A stretch of DNA of 64,000 bases from Marinomonas sp. CT5 (GTDB lineage Bacteria; Pseudomonadota; Gammaproteobacteria; Pseudomonadales; Marinomonadaceae), in assembly GCF_018336975.1 (NCBI RefSeq), contig NZ_CP025572.1, positions 2,524,332 to 2,588,331 on the forward strand, written 5' to 3'. A program made the position numbers and the translations under genes. The notes beneath the pieces are model-generated. The model was not told the origin of the DNA. It did not search any database and was given only the letters and a program-made list of their open reading frames with translations. The stretch's first letter is position 1. Each line of letters opens with the position of its first letter. Positions 52,960 through 60,062 of the stretch are shown in pieces.

Positions 52960-54681
52960 ATGCTAAACCCTAGCATCATAGTTAATATCATTTTGCCTGT
53001 TAACATTACGTGGCAATCAGTTACAGCGCTCATCAATGCACTGACAGCGTATTTGAACCAAGATATTCGCCTAACTATTTGTTTAGGCTTCAATTACAGG
53101 CAAGGAACTCTAGGTGTCCAAGGCATCTATCAAGAGTTGAATGACAAACTGAAAACTCTTCTCGTGGAAAATGAGGAAAATAATGTCGTAATCCAATCCT
53201 GCCTTATCGAATTTACAGGCGAGTCCTTTCCCTATGGCAAGGTTCGCAACGCATTGATGAAACACAATATTACCCAAACGGCGATAAATAACGACTTGAA
53301 ACTTGGGTTAATCCCTTATATCAGCTTCCAAGACTCTGATGATTCTTTGCGGACAGTTACAGATTTACGTAGCGGAGAATTAGTCAGCCTAAATGTATTT
53401 AACTATCTGTATGATTTTATCAGACAATCCATGGAACAATATCAACCCGAATATATATACGATGATGTCGTCTTGGCAACATTGTACCAATATCCTCCCA
53501 TAGTTAGTTTTGGTTACACTCCCAGCCAAGCCAACTTGCAAGAAGTCTCTAAAGACACACGCCAACAACTTTTGTTGCAACAAATCAGAACAGATATGCT
53601 CGCAAGAGATATAGCAGTAAGAAGCTGCGGCGGATATCTACCAGAACCCAACTTGTTTGTGTTAGGGGAATTTTGTCTAGATCCGAACGTACTGTTTGGC
53701 GATAAACAAGGTGAGAGTCATAAACTGGTACATACTTTCACGCAAGCCATTATGAAACGCTATGAGTCCAAAGTGAATGAACAAACTTGGGTGCAAATGA
53801 AGTCTCAGAATATAGTGACTTCACAACTATTCATGGGTGTACCGACTGACTTAACAAAGTACTTGGGCTTGAATAACAACAGTACCTCGATAAACAAAAT
53901 AAACCCCCAACATACTTCGTTATTAAATAACACCATGAACGCTTTCATGTTTGAACGTGCCGATAAGTCAGGCATGAGATGGGGCAGTGTAAGAGAAGGC
54001 CTGCAAAAATATATTAATGAACAAGAACATCTCGACATGGCCGATATCATTCAATGGCTAAAAGAAAACGGTGTACCTGAAATATCACCATTAAAAAAGG
54101 GACAATTGTCACGGATGTATACCGACAGCAGCATGAGTTTTCAAGATATTAACGATATAGCGTTTCAATCAAGCATCATATTGGCCTCGAGTCTTTTAGT
54201 CGAACACTACGATAGACAAGTGAATACAATACAGAAGTTGATCAGTGGCCAAGGCAATGGTGATACCAGACATCAAATAGCTGGGGATGGACATTGTTTT
54301 TACCGCAGTGTTCAACATCAGGCAAAAGCAGATAACTCAGGTCATTTTGAAATCAGGGTTGATGGCCAGGAGACATTAAGAAATTCGATAGCACAATTCA
54401 TTACTGACCACCAAGAAGAATTCATTGCTTTTTTTACTTCACAACAAGCATTGATGACTGAAGTTCAATCAATAAGAAACGGAGGCTGGGCTGGTCCTAT
54501 TGCCATTAGAGCTACGGCGATTGTATTAAACACAAACATTAGCGTCGTTAATGCTCACGGCGAGCCCATCCCAGGAGCCTCAGTGATTTTGGACAGTAAC
54601 CTGCCGACATTAACGATAGTGCATTGTAATTGGCAAGATAGAGACAACCTGGGCCAACTGAATCATTATGATATTCCATAG
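52960..54681 (+). CDS. Candidate effector: GT-A-like N-terminus plus C-terminal OTU-type cysteine protease domain
   Basis: 573 residues, no signal peptide. C-terminal domain (about 436-573): AGDGHCFYRSVQ carries the OTU signature D-G-x-C with Asp443 and nucleophile Cys446; NGGWAGPIAIRATAIVLN matches the middle OTU helix; and QLNHYDIP at the very C-terminus supplies the catalytic His569 in the usual NHYD context. OTU domains are deubiquitinases; in bacteria they are typically host-directed effectors. N-terminal domain (about 1-330): VNIILPVNI (8-16), GESFPYGKVRNAL (87-99) and YISFQDSDD (120-128) look like a GT2/GT-A glycosyltransferase core with a DxD-type metal motif. Delivery route is not evident. 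Flanked by a phage relic and an insertion sequence. Confidence 0.75.
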   Translation: MLNPSIIVNIILPVNITWQSVTALINALTAYLNQDIRLTICLGFNYRQGTLGVQGIYQELNDKLKTLLVENEENNVVIQSCLIEFTGESFPYGKVRNALMKHNITQTAINNDLKLGLIPYISFQDSDDSLRTVTDLRSGELVSLNVFNYLYDFIRQSMEQYQPEYIYDDVVLATLYQYPPIVSFGYTPSQANLQEVSKDTRQQLLLQQIRTDMLARDIAVRSCGGYLPEPNLFVLGEFCLDPNVLFGDKQGESHKLVHTFTQAIMKRYESKVNEQTWVQMKSQNIVTSQLFMGVPTDLTKYLGLNNNSTSINKINPQHTSLLNNTMNAFMFERADKSGMRWGSVREGLQKYINEQEHLDMADIIQWLKENGVPEISPLKKGQLSRMYTDSSMSFQDINDIAFQSSIILASSLLVEHYDRQVNTIQKLISGQGNGDTRHQIAGDGHCFYRSVQHQAKADNSGHFEIRVDGQETLRNSIAQFITDHQEEFIAFFTSQQALMTEVQSIRNGGWAGPIAIRATAIVLNTNISVVNAHGEPIPGASVILDSNLPTLTIVHCNWQDRDNLGQLNHYDIP

Positions 54682-54792
54682 GCCCTATTAAGGCAGGAAA
54701 GGCCTGACAGGCATCACACTGCATGGGTAACTGTCAGATTAAGTCTGAATTACTACAGCTGAGTATCAATCTCGCTTTATCGCATAACATCT
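54682..54792. other. Gap between the OTU gene and the insertion sequence
   Basis: About 110 bp with no feature beyond a small GCCTG/CAGGC inverted repeat near 54701. Confidence 0.3.
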
Positions 54793-54803
54793 ATGGACAC
54801 CCC

Positions 54804-55036
54804 GTTTTTTGCAAGCAAAATCAAGATCTAACAAGAGTCGTTTTGCAGCCATCTATTCGGATTTTTGTTAAAGCTCTTTTGGCTTTTATCCCTGATGAAC
54901 TCCGCTGACTTGGTTCTAATCATTTTGGCGTTTTCAAAGAAACGATGTTAGTCCCAGAATTTCCTAGTCACGGTCTTACCTATATTGTCATCACTCTTTT
55001 TTACTAAGCAAAACTTGGTGTATCACTCTTTAAAAT
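54804..55036 (-). ncRNA. Possible bridge RNA locus of the IS110-family element
   Basis: Noncoding stretch between the transposase stop and the right inverted repeat. IS110/IS1111 elements use a structured RNA from such a region to choose donor and target DNA. I could not fold it or find its guide loops, so this is location-based inference. Confidence 0.3.
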
Positions 55037-56056
55037 TTAGATCGTTTGAGCCTGATATTTTTGATCTCGTGCCAGTATCGCCCAAACAACTCTTACCAAT
55101 TTATTTGCTAATGCAACAATGACTTTGTTTTTATGCATTCTTAATAGCAAACTCGTAATCCATTCATAATAAGGCTTTCCCGGTTTTGAATGCCTTATTA
55201 CTGCTCTAGCTCCATGACTAAACAATCGCCTTAAATACGAATCACATCGTTTACTAATCCCCAACAAAAGTGACTTTCCTCCACTTGAATGCTGGCTCGG
55301 TACCAGACCCAACCACGCGGATAGCTGACGACCAGATTCAAACTCTTTTGCATCGCCAACACTAGCGACTAAGACTGAAGATGTTAAGCGCCCAATGCCA
55401 GGGATCTCTCTAATTGCTTGGCATTGACTGCTTTCTTTGCTCGCACTATTAATCTGATTGTCTAGACTTTCAATATAGTTTTCTATGTCCATCAAGCGAG
55501 ACTGCATAGATTTAACATGATGACACAAAATCCTAGGTAAGCTTTCTTCGACTACAAAAAAGTCTTCTCTAAACCATATTTGTAAGCGAAACCTTCCTGC
55601 AGGAATAATCGCCCCAAACTCTTGTAAACTTGCTCTGATTCGATTAATCAAAGCGGTTCTTTCTTTAACCACTCCATCACGCTCCCGGTGGAGCAAAAGT
55701 AAAGCTTGTTGCTCTTCACTTTTGACAGACACAAACCTCATATTTGGTCGGCTAACCGCTTCACAAATGGCTTCGGCATCTGCTGCATCATTCTTATTCG
55801 TTTTAACATAGGGCTTTACATATTGTGGTGGCATCAACTTCACAGTATGGCCTAATTTCTTTATCTCTCTCGCCCAATAATGAGAGCTACCGCACGCCTC
55901 CATTCCAATCAAAAAAGGCCCTATGTTGCTTAAAAATTTAAGAACTTGGTTTCGACGTAATACCTTATTAATAAGTTTTTTCCCAGCTCGATTAAAAGCG
56001 CATATTTGAAAAACTGACTTGGCTAAATCAATACCAACTGTATAAATCGTATCCAT
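55037..56056 (-). CDS. IS110-family transposase
   Basis: 339 residues. N-terminal DEDD (RuvC-like) part with GIDLAKSVF (Asp10), GMEACGSSHYWA and KTNKNDAADAEAI; C-terminal transposase_20 part with REIPGIGRLTSSVLV and SAWLGLVPSQHSSGGKSLLLG containing the catalytic serine region. Intact reading frame, preceded by AGGAGG. Probably active or recently active. Confidence 0.93.
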   Translation of the reverse strand: MDTIYTVGIDLAKSVFQICAFNRAGKKLINKVLRRNQVLKFLSNIGPFLIGMEACGSSHYWAREIKKLGHTVKLMPPQYVKPYVKTNKNDAADAEAICEAVSRPNMRFVSVKSEEQQALLLLHRERDGVVKERTALINRIRASLQEFGAIIPAGRFRLQIWFREDFFVVEESLPRILCHHVKSMQSRLMDIENYIESLDNQINSASKESSQCQAIREIPGIGRLTSSVLVASVGDAKEFESGRQLSAWLGLVPSQHSSGGKSLLLGISKRCDSYLRRLFSHGARAVIRHSKPGKPYYEWITSLLLRMHKNKVIVALANKLVRVVWAILARDQKYQAQTI

Positions 56057-56105
56057 AACATCCTCCTTTTAAACTGACCTACTCAGTATAGAAGGGGGTG
56101 TCCAT

Positions 56106-56261
56106 TTCATTATTTTAATAATACGCATGCGCGTTTAGACAATTTCAAAACTATCTAAAAAACCTTATAAGCAATTGAATAGTAAAAGTTTTATAAAGCT
56201 ATTCACAAAAGTGAAAACTGGAAAACGAGCATGCGTGTTATTTTTTCTCTGAGGATTCTTA
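56106..56261. other. AT-rich spacer with two GCATGCGYGTT sites
   Basis: 156 bp between the IS and repeat copy A. Contains GCATGCGCGTTT at 56125-56136 and GCATGCGTGTTA at 56229-56240; a third copy, in the wider context TTAATA-RT-RCGCATGCGCGTTTA, lies at 57065-57087. No gene. Confidence 0.5.
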
Positions 56262-56306
56262 TTCATTGATACTAAAAGACTTTCTCGTTTCCTACCAGCC
56301 AAAACA

Positions 56307-56340
56307 ACAACTAAAGCCCACTTTTGCAGGCTTTAGTTGT
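56307..56340 (-). terminator. Terminator hairpin in repeat A
   Basis: ACAACTAAAGCC / GGCTTTAGTTGT, 12-bp stem, 10-base loop, followed on the minus strand by TTGTTTT. Confidence 0.7.
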
Positions 56341-56347
56341 CTACCAA

Positions 56348-56612
56348 TTAGAAGTCTACGAAGTTGCGTTGGGCGTAGTCTTTGACGCGGGTGATGTTGT
56401 CGTTTACCCAGTCGGGTGTTTGGAGTCGTGCTATTTGCTGTTGGTACATGCGGATGGCTTGTACCATTTCGACGACTTCTTTAGATGGAAGGACAACGGG
56501 GTCGCTTTGTATCTGCATGGATTTGACGATGTTGTTGAGCAATTGCCTTCATTGGAGGGAATAGCTGTCTTTTTCCGCTAGTGCTAGGTTGTCTGTGGTT
56601 GGTTTTGCTCGT
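56348..56612 (-). pseudogene. Decayed small gene in repeat A
   Basis: Equivalent to the MSKTNHRQ... frame of copy B, but the start codon is ACG instead of ATG and a one-base insertion shifts the frame after LFPP. The C-terminal half (from LNNIVKSMQIQSDPVVLP to NFVDF) is intact in this copy only. Unknown family of about 86 residues. Confidence 0.55.
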
Positions 56613-56686
56613 GGAGCTGTTTGGAGTAGATAAAAACTAAGTGCTATTTTTCATCTGATCCCAAATTCACTTTGTTAACTGTGCCA

Positions 56687-57046
56687 CTAGCCGAGAACCT
56701 TAACTTTGTTTATGTGATTACTAAAAAAGAATGTTGCAAGCTGATTAGCATAACTGTTTAGAGACTCTCCAGACTCCTCAAATTTCTGATAATTTAGCAT
56801 ACTGACTTCGTAACGTATTCCGTATGTATAACTCCCATCACTATTTCTTGCGATAATGGTGTCGTATTCTGATTCGAGAGTTTGGTTTATTGGAAATGAT
56901 CCGAACTCCTCAACTAAACCTTCAATTTCAGCCACTAGCTTTTTGCGACGAACACAAACACCTAACCTACAGTCAACACCCCAGCCATTACTACTATCTA
57001 GATTCAGTAGCTCACTTCTTAATTCTTCAGAGGTAAGTTCTTTCAT
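56687..57046 (-). CDS. Unknown 119-residue protein between repeats A and B
   Basis: Starts MKELTSEELRSELLNLDSSN. Acidic, mixed alpha/beta, no signal peptide or membrane segment. Two Cys in DCRLGVCVRR. No family recognised. Flanked by direct repeats, with a GCATGCGCGTTT site just upstream (57075-57086) in what would be its promoter region. Could be a cassette-borne immunity or accessory gene; nothing in the sequence proves this. Confidence 0.55.
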   Translation of the reverse strand: MKELTSEELRSELLNLDSSNGWGVDCRLGVCVRRKKLVAEIEGLVEEFGSFPINQTLESEYDTIIARNSDGSYTYGIRYEVSMLNYQKFEESGESLNSYANQLATFFFSNHINKVKVLG

Positions 57047-57136
57047 ATTTCGTCAGTTAATATCTTAATAGTGCGCATGCGCGTTTAAAGGTTCATTGAT
57101 ACTAAAAGACTTTCTCGTTTCCTACCAGCCCAAACA

Positions 57137-57167
57137 ACAACTAAAGCCCACATTGGGCTTTAGTTGT
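57137..57167 (-). terminator. Terminator hairpin in repeat B
   Basis: 14-bp perfect stem ACAACTAAAGCCCA / TGGGCTTTAGTTGT with a 3-base loop. Confidence 0.75.
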
Positions 57168-57174
57168 CTACCAA

Positions 57175-57463
57175 TTAGAAGTCTACGAAGTTGCGTTGGG
57201 CGTAGTCTTTGACGCGGGTGATGTTGTCGTTTATCCAGTCTGTTTACCTGAATTAAAAAGCTAGTCGTGCTATTTGCTGTTGCTTTTTTTGTTAGGAAAG
57301 TGCGGATGGCTTGTACCATTTCGACGACTTCTTTAGATGGAAGGACGACGGGGTCGCTTTGTATCTGCATGGATTTGACGATGTTGTTGAGCAGTTGCCT
57401 TCTTTGAGGGAATAGCTGTCCGTTTCCGCTAGCGCTAGATTGTCTGTGGTTGGTTTTGCTCAT
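57175..57463 (-). pseudogene. Frameshifted small gene in repeat B
   Basis: Begins with ATG and a full N-terminus MSKTNHRQSSASGNG and continues in frame to EVVEMVQAIR, where an insertion of about 13 bases relative to copy A changes the frame. The ancestral product would end NFVDF. Function unknown. Confidence 0.55.
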
Positions 57464-57543
57464 GGAGCTGTTTTGGAGTAGATGAAAACTAGGTGCTATT
57501 TTTCATCTGACCCCAAATTTATGGGCTTTGGGGGGTGGTTATA

Positions 57544-58062
57544 TTAAGAGGTTCTGGGTTGTTTTTTGTCTGGCTCCAAACTCGAAGCGCCAAGGTTAAA
57601 ATCCATATAAAAAAAACTGAATTCTTTCTCAAATACTTCACTGTCTAATGCTTGAATTCCTAAAAATGGAGCGGCTCTTTTAATGGCATTTAAAGCGCTT
57701 TTATCATAAAGTTCATTACCGCTAGACTTAGTAAATTCAACATTTACAAGCTCCCCTGTATGCTTTATTTCTATTTTAACAGATGCTTGCATTCCTTTAT
57801 AAGCATATTCCGGGGATGGAGAGTGCCAATTATAGCTTATAGATTTATACAGATAGTTCGCGCACTCCTGAACAGTAAAGCACGGTTTATTCCTTATAAG
57901 GCTATATGGATGCGGTTTTGTAGACTTACGATTTTTATTCAACCTTTCATAATCTTTAGCAATTTGAGCTTCAATCTTACTAGTGTCAATCTTATTAGGT
58001 TGAGCATTATGCACACACCCAGAAATCATTATAAATAGTGTGAATAGAATAATGTATCGCAT
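57544..58062 (-). CDS. Lipoprotein with TolA/TonB C-terminal-like domain
   Basis: 172 residues. N-terminal signal with lipobox MISGC (Cys16), then ANYLYKSISYNWHSP and VKIEIKHTGELVNVEFTKSS followed by YDKSALNAIKRAAPF, which follows the pattern of TolA/TonB C-terminal domains (helix-YxxAALNAVxxAxPxP). A lipid anchor on such a domain, without the usual transmembrane anchor, is unusual. AAGGAA precedes the ATG. It sits alone between repeats B and C. Confidence 0.7.
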   Translation of the reverse strand: MRYIILFTLFIMISGCVHNAQPNKIDTSKIEAQIAKDYERLNKNRKSTKPHPYSLIRNKPCFTVQECANYLYKSISYNWHSPSPEYAYKGMQASVKIEIKHTGELVNVEFTKSSGNELYDKSALNAIKRAAPFLGIQALDSEVFEKEFSFFYMDFNLGASSLEPDKKQPRTS

Positions 58063-58115
58063 ATAGTTTCCTTACTATAAAAATATAAACTTATCTTTTT
58101 ACTATAATAAAAACT

Positions 58116-58149
58116 ACAACTAAAGCCCACTTAAGCAGACTTTAGTTGT
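58116..58149 (-). terminator. Terminator hairpin in repeat C
   Basis: ACAACTAAAG / CTTTAGTTGT, 10-bp stem; the inner GCC/GGC pairs of the other copies are lost, so it is weaker. Confidence 0.55.
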
Positions 58150-58354
58150 CTACCAATTAGAAGTCTACAAAGTTGCGTTGGGCGAAGTCTTTGACGCGGG
58201 TGATGTTGTCGTTTATCCAGTCTGGTGTTTGGAGTCGTGCTATTTGCTGTTGCTTTCTTTGTTAGGAAAGTGCGGATAGCTTGTACCATTTCGACGATTT
58301 TTTTTAGATGGTAGGACAACGGGGTCGCTTTGTATCTGCATGGATTTGACGATG
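58116..58354 (-). repeat. Direct repeat copy C, truncated
   Basis: 239 bp. Matches the terminator and C-terminal coding part of copies A and B, but breaks off after GACGATG at 58354 where a different sequence with two TGCAAATTTGTCA copies begins. Also carries the AACAAAG insertion seen in copy B and a further T insertion in the run before TAGATGG. Confidence 0.8.
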
Positions 58355-58360
58355 CTAAAG

Positions 58361-58394
58361 TGCAAATTTGTCACAGTAAACTGCAAATTTGTCA
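58361..58394. repeat. Tandem TGCAAATTTGTCA direct repeats
   Basis: TGCAAATTTGTCA at 58361-58373 and 58382-58394, 21-base period, right at the break of repeat C and about 30 bases before ffs. Resembles the multiple terminal repeats of some insertion sequences (IS21 type), here without a transposase. Confidence 0.55.
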
Positions 58395-58425
58395 ACTTAT
58401 GGTTCAATCAATAGGGGGAGATTAA

Positions 58426-58539
58426 GGTGGCATCTCCACCAGCCGCACCTCGGCACACAAGTCCACCGCTGTGGCTGCTTCCTTCCGGACCTGACCAGAT
58501 TAACGGTTTATCGTTGCGAGGGGACCAGCAGAGACACCA
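58426..58539 (-). ncRNA. ffs: Signal recognition particle 4.5S RNA
   Basis: The minus strand contains the conserved SRP core CAGGTCCGGAAGGAAGCAGC (symmetric and asymmetric loops bound by Ffh) and ends that pair as GGTGTCTC... with ...GAGATGCCACC into one long hairpin of about 113 nt, like E. coli 4.5S RNA. Required for co-translational membrane targeting. A strong promoter lies about 30 bases upstream, so a 5' leader is expected to be removed by RNase P. Confidence 0.95.
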
Positions 58540-58568
58540 TAAAGGAGGCCTGTTGACCTTGGGGCGCA

Positions 58569-58596
58569 ATTATACGCAGCCAAATTGAAATATCAA
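58569..58596 (-). promoter_or_regulatory. ffs promoter
   Basis: Minus strand -35 TTGATA (58591-58596), 16-bp spacer, -10 TATAAT (58569-58574), followed by a GC-rich discriminator TTGCGCCCC typical of stringently controlled stable-RNA promoters. Confidence 0.75.
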
Positions 58597-58750
58597 CCGC
58601 CTTTCTTATGTATTTTCAAATACTTATAAATTGTCGTTTACCACCGCCCTTTTCTACTTCCTCTTTACGCTTTTGCTTTTCGTGCCAAGCTATAACGCTG
58701 GGGCTATTTACGGTAAGATACGCGCCATTCAGAATCATAGGAGTAGCGAG

Positions 58751-59629
58751 TTGAAGCTATTTGTAAAAAACCTAACCCACGTAGATTTTTCCTACTTTGA
58801 TGCCACACGCGGTTTGTTGGGTGAAAGCTGGCAGACAGACATTGTGCTGACAGGCAAGCTAAACGATGAAAGCATGATTTGTGATTTCAGTATCGTGAAA
58901 AAACAAATCAAGAAATGGTTGGATGAGAATATCGATCACATGCTGGCGATCCCTGCCGAGCATGACGGTGCTACGCTCACGCCATTAGCAAACGATCGCG
59001 TATCCTTTCAGTTCGATCACAGTAAAGTCGCGGCAGACGACAAGCGCGTCTTTCAATGCGATGCACCAGCGCAAGCCATTTGCGTATTGCCCATGGCGGA
59101 GATCACTCCCGAAGCGGCAGCAAAATGGGTAGAGTCAAAGATTCTTAATCTATTACCCGCAGAATTAGCCGAAGTCAGCGTACGTTTTTCACCTGAACCA
59201 ATATCTGGCGCTCAGTATCAATACAGCCATGGTTTGAAAAAACACTCAGGGAATTGTCAGCGTATTGCCCACGGTCACCGCTCTACGATTGAGATTTACG
59301 CCGATGGCGTTCGTAATGCAGAGATGGAGCAAGACTGGGCGAATCGTTGGGAAGACATCTATCTTGGCACGCAAGAAGACTTAATTCGCCAAGTCACAGA
59401 AAACGGCGTGGATTACCACTGTTTTAGTTACACCAGCCAGCAAGGTTTGTTCGAACTTAAAATAGACAGCAAACAAGTTTACATGCTGAACTGCGACACG
59501 ACCGTAGAATCCCTTTCAGAGCATGTTGCTGACACATTGGCGCATGAACATCCTGGCGTGCATATTGAAGCGCACGGATTTGAAGGAATCGGCAAAGGCG
59601 CGATTTCCGAAAAGAAAGTTTCTCTTTAA
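58751..59629 (+). CDS. 6-carboxytetrahydropterin/6-pyruvoyl-tetrahydropterin synthase family protein, two-domain
   Basis: 292 residues from a TTG at 58751 with AGGAG seven bases upstream; the product then begins KLFVKNLTHVDFSYFDA, the N-terminus I remember for the long PTPS/QueD-like proteins of pseudomonads. An in-frame extension to 58631 would add a hydrophobic segment but has no ribosome binding site. First domain: DFSIVKKQIKKWLDENIDHMLAI; second: HSGNCQRIAHGHRSTIEIY, with zinc-ligand histidines HGH. Likely in queuosine or pterin metabolism. Followed by hisI. Confidence 0.8.
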   Translation: MKLFVKNLTHVDFSYFDATRGLLGESWQTDIVLTGKLNDESMICDFSIVKKQIKKWLDENIDHMLAIPAEHDGATLTPLANDRVSFQFDHSKVAADDKRVFQCDAPAQAICVLPMAEITPEAAAKWVESKILNLLPAELAEVSVRFSPEPISGAQYQYSHGLKKHSGNCQRIAHGHRSTIEIYADGVRNAEMEQDWANRWEDIYLGTQEDLIRQVTENGVDYHCFSYTSQQGLFELKIDSKQVYMLNCDTTVESLSEHVADTLAHEHPGVHIEAHGFEGIGKGAISEKKVSL

Positions 59630-59657
59630 CACTGTTTCTCTCAATAAAGGCAGCATC

Positions 59658-60062
59658 ATGGGCTTAAAAGAATATGAAAACCTCGCCAAAGGCGAAACCC
59701 TCTCTCTTGATACGGTTTTAGCAAATCTGAAAACAGACGAACATGGTTTAGTCGCGGCCATTGCGCAGCAACATGATACCGGCGAAGTCTTGATGCTGGC
59801 GTACATGAACGAAAAGTCCATTCGTGAAACGTTAGAAACAGGTCAAGTGTGTTATTGGTCTCGTTCTCGCCAAACCTACTGGCGTAAAGGCGAAAGTTCA
59901 GGACATCGCCAAAGCTTGGTGTCTATGTCTTTTGACTGCGACGGCGACGCTATTTTATTGCAAGTCGACCAAAAAGGGCCGGCTTGCCACACCAATCGTC
60001 GGGATTGTTTCTTCTTCAAAGTCGATGGTGACAAAGTCGTGATTGACAGCGCACCAATATAA
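59658..60062 (+). CDS. hisI: phosphoribosyl-AMP cyclohydrolase
   Basis: 134 residues from the ATG at 59658. Typical motifs: VLMLAYMNEKSIRETLETG, YWSRSRQTYWRKGESSGH and DCDGDAILLQVDQKGPACHT with the zinc/metal ligands. Third step of histidine synthesis, as a stand-alone HisI without fused HisE. Immediately followed by a chemotaxis receptor fragment rather than hisE. Confidence 0.93.
   Translation: MGLKEYENLAKGETLSLDTVLANLKTDEHGLVAAIAQQHDTGEVLMLAYMNEKSIRETLETGQVCYWSRSRQTYWRKGESSGHRQSLVSMSFDCDGDAILLQVDQKGPACHTNRRDCFFFKVDGDKVVIDSAPI

Larger units (their letters stand above)
54793..56105 (-). mobile_element. IS110-family insertion sequence (IS1111-like)
   Basis: The element is defined by 11-bp perfect inverted repeats ATGGACACCCC (54793-54803) and GGGGTGTCCAT (56095-56105) that flank a DEDD/Tnp_20 transposase. 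Subterminal inverted repeats are a mark of the IS1111 group, in which the true tips lie a few bases outside. Transposase orientation makes 56105 the left end (about 48-bp leader) and 54793 the right end, with 233 bp of noncoding DNA after the transposase, where IS1111-type bridge RNAs are encoded. No target-site duplication was identified. Confidence 0.8.
56262..56667 (-). repeat. Direct repeat copy A of the cassette-like array
   Basis: 406 bp, nearly colinear with copy B (57092-57519) and partly with copy C (58116-58354). On the minus strand it contains a decayed small coding region (residue stretch QTPDWVNDNITRVKDYAQRN then NFVDF and stop) ending in a terminator hairpin. Ends with a small hairpin GATAAAAA...TTTTTCATC at 56629-56655. 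Confidence 0.85.
57092..57519 (-). repeat. Direct repeat copy B of the cassette-like array
   Basis: 428 bp. Same order of elements as copy A; contains an extra ACTTTCCTAACAAAA-type insertion after AIR that shifts the frame, and a further changed stretch before DKRQHHPR. Its start codon ATG at 57463 is intact (MSKTNHRQSSASGNGQLFPQ). A hairpin GATGAAAA/TTTTCATC lies at 57481-57507. Confidence 0.85.

Noticed and set aside
54723..54908. Small plus-strand frame near the right end of the IS
   Set aside because: Crosses the IS inverted repeat; no ribosome binding site.
56324..56581. Plus-strand frames in repeats A and B
   Set aside because: Antisense to the decayed minus-strand gene shared by all three repeats.
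56262..58354. Integron cassette array with attC sites
   Set aside because: The flanks lack GTTRRRY core sites and no integrase is present; the conserved hairpins look like terminators.
56262..58425. CRISPR array
   Set aside because: The repeats are hundreds of bases long, contain coding remains and are only three in number; no short regularly spaced repeats were seen.
58631..58750. N-terminal hydrophobic extension of the pterin synthase gene that looks like a signal peptide
   Set aside because: No ribosome binding site; the TTG at 58751 has one and gives the family N-terminus.
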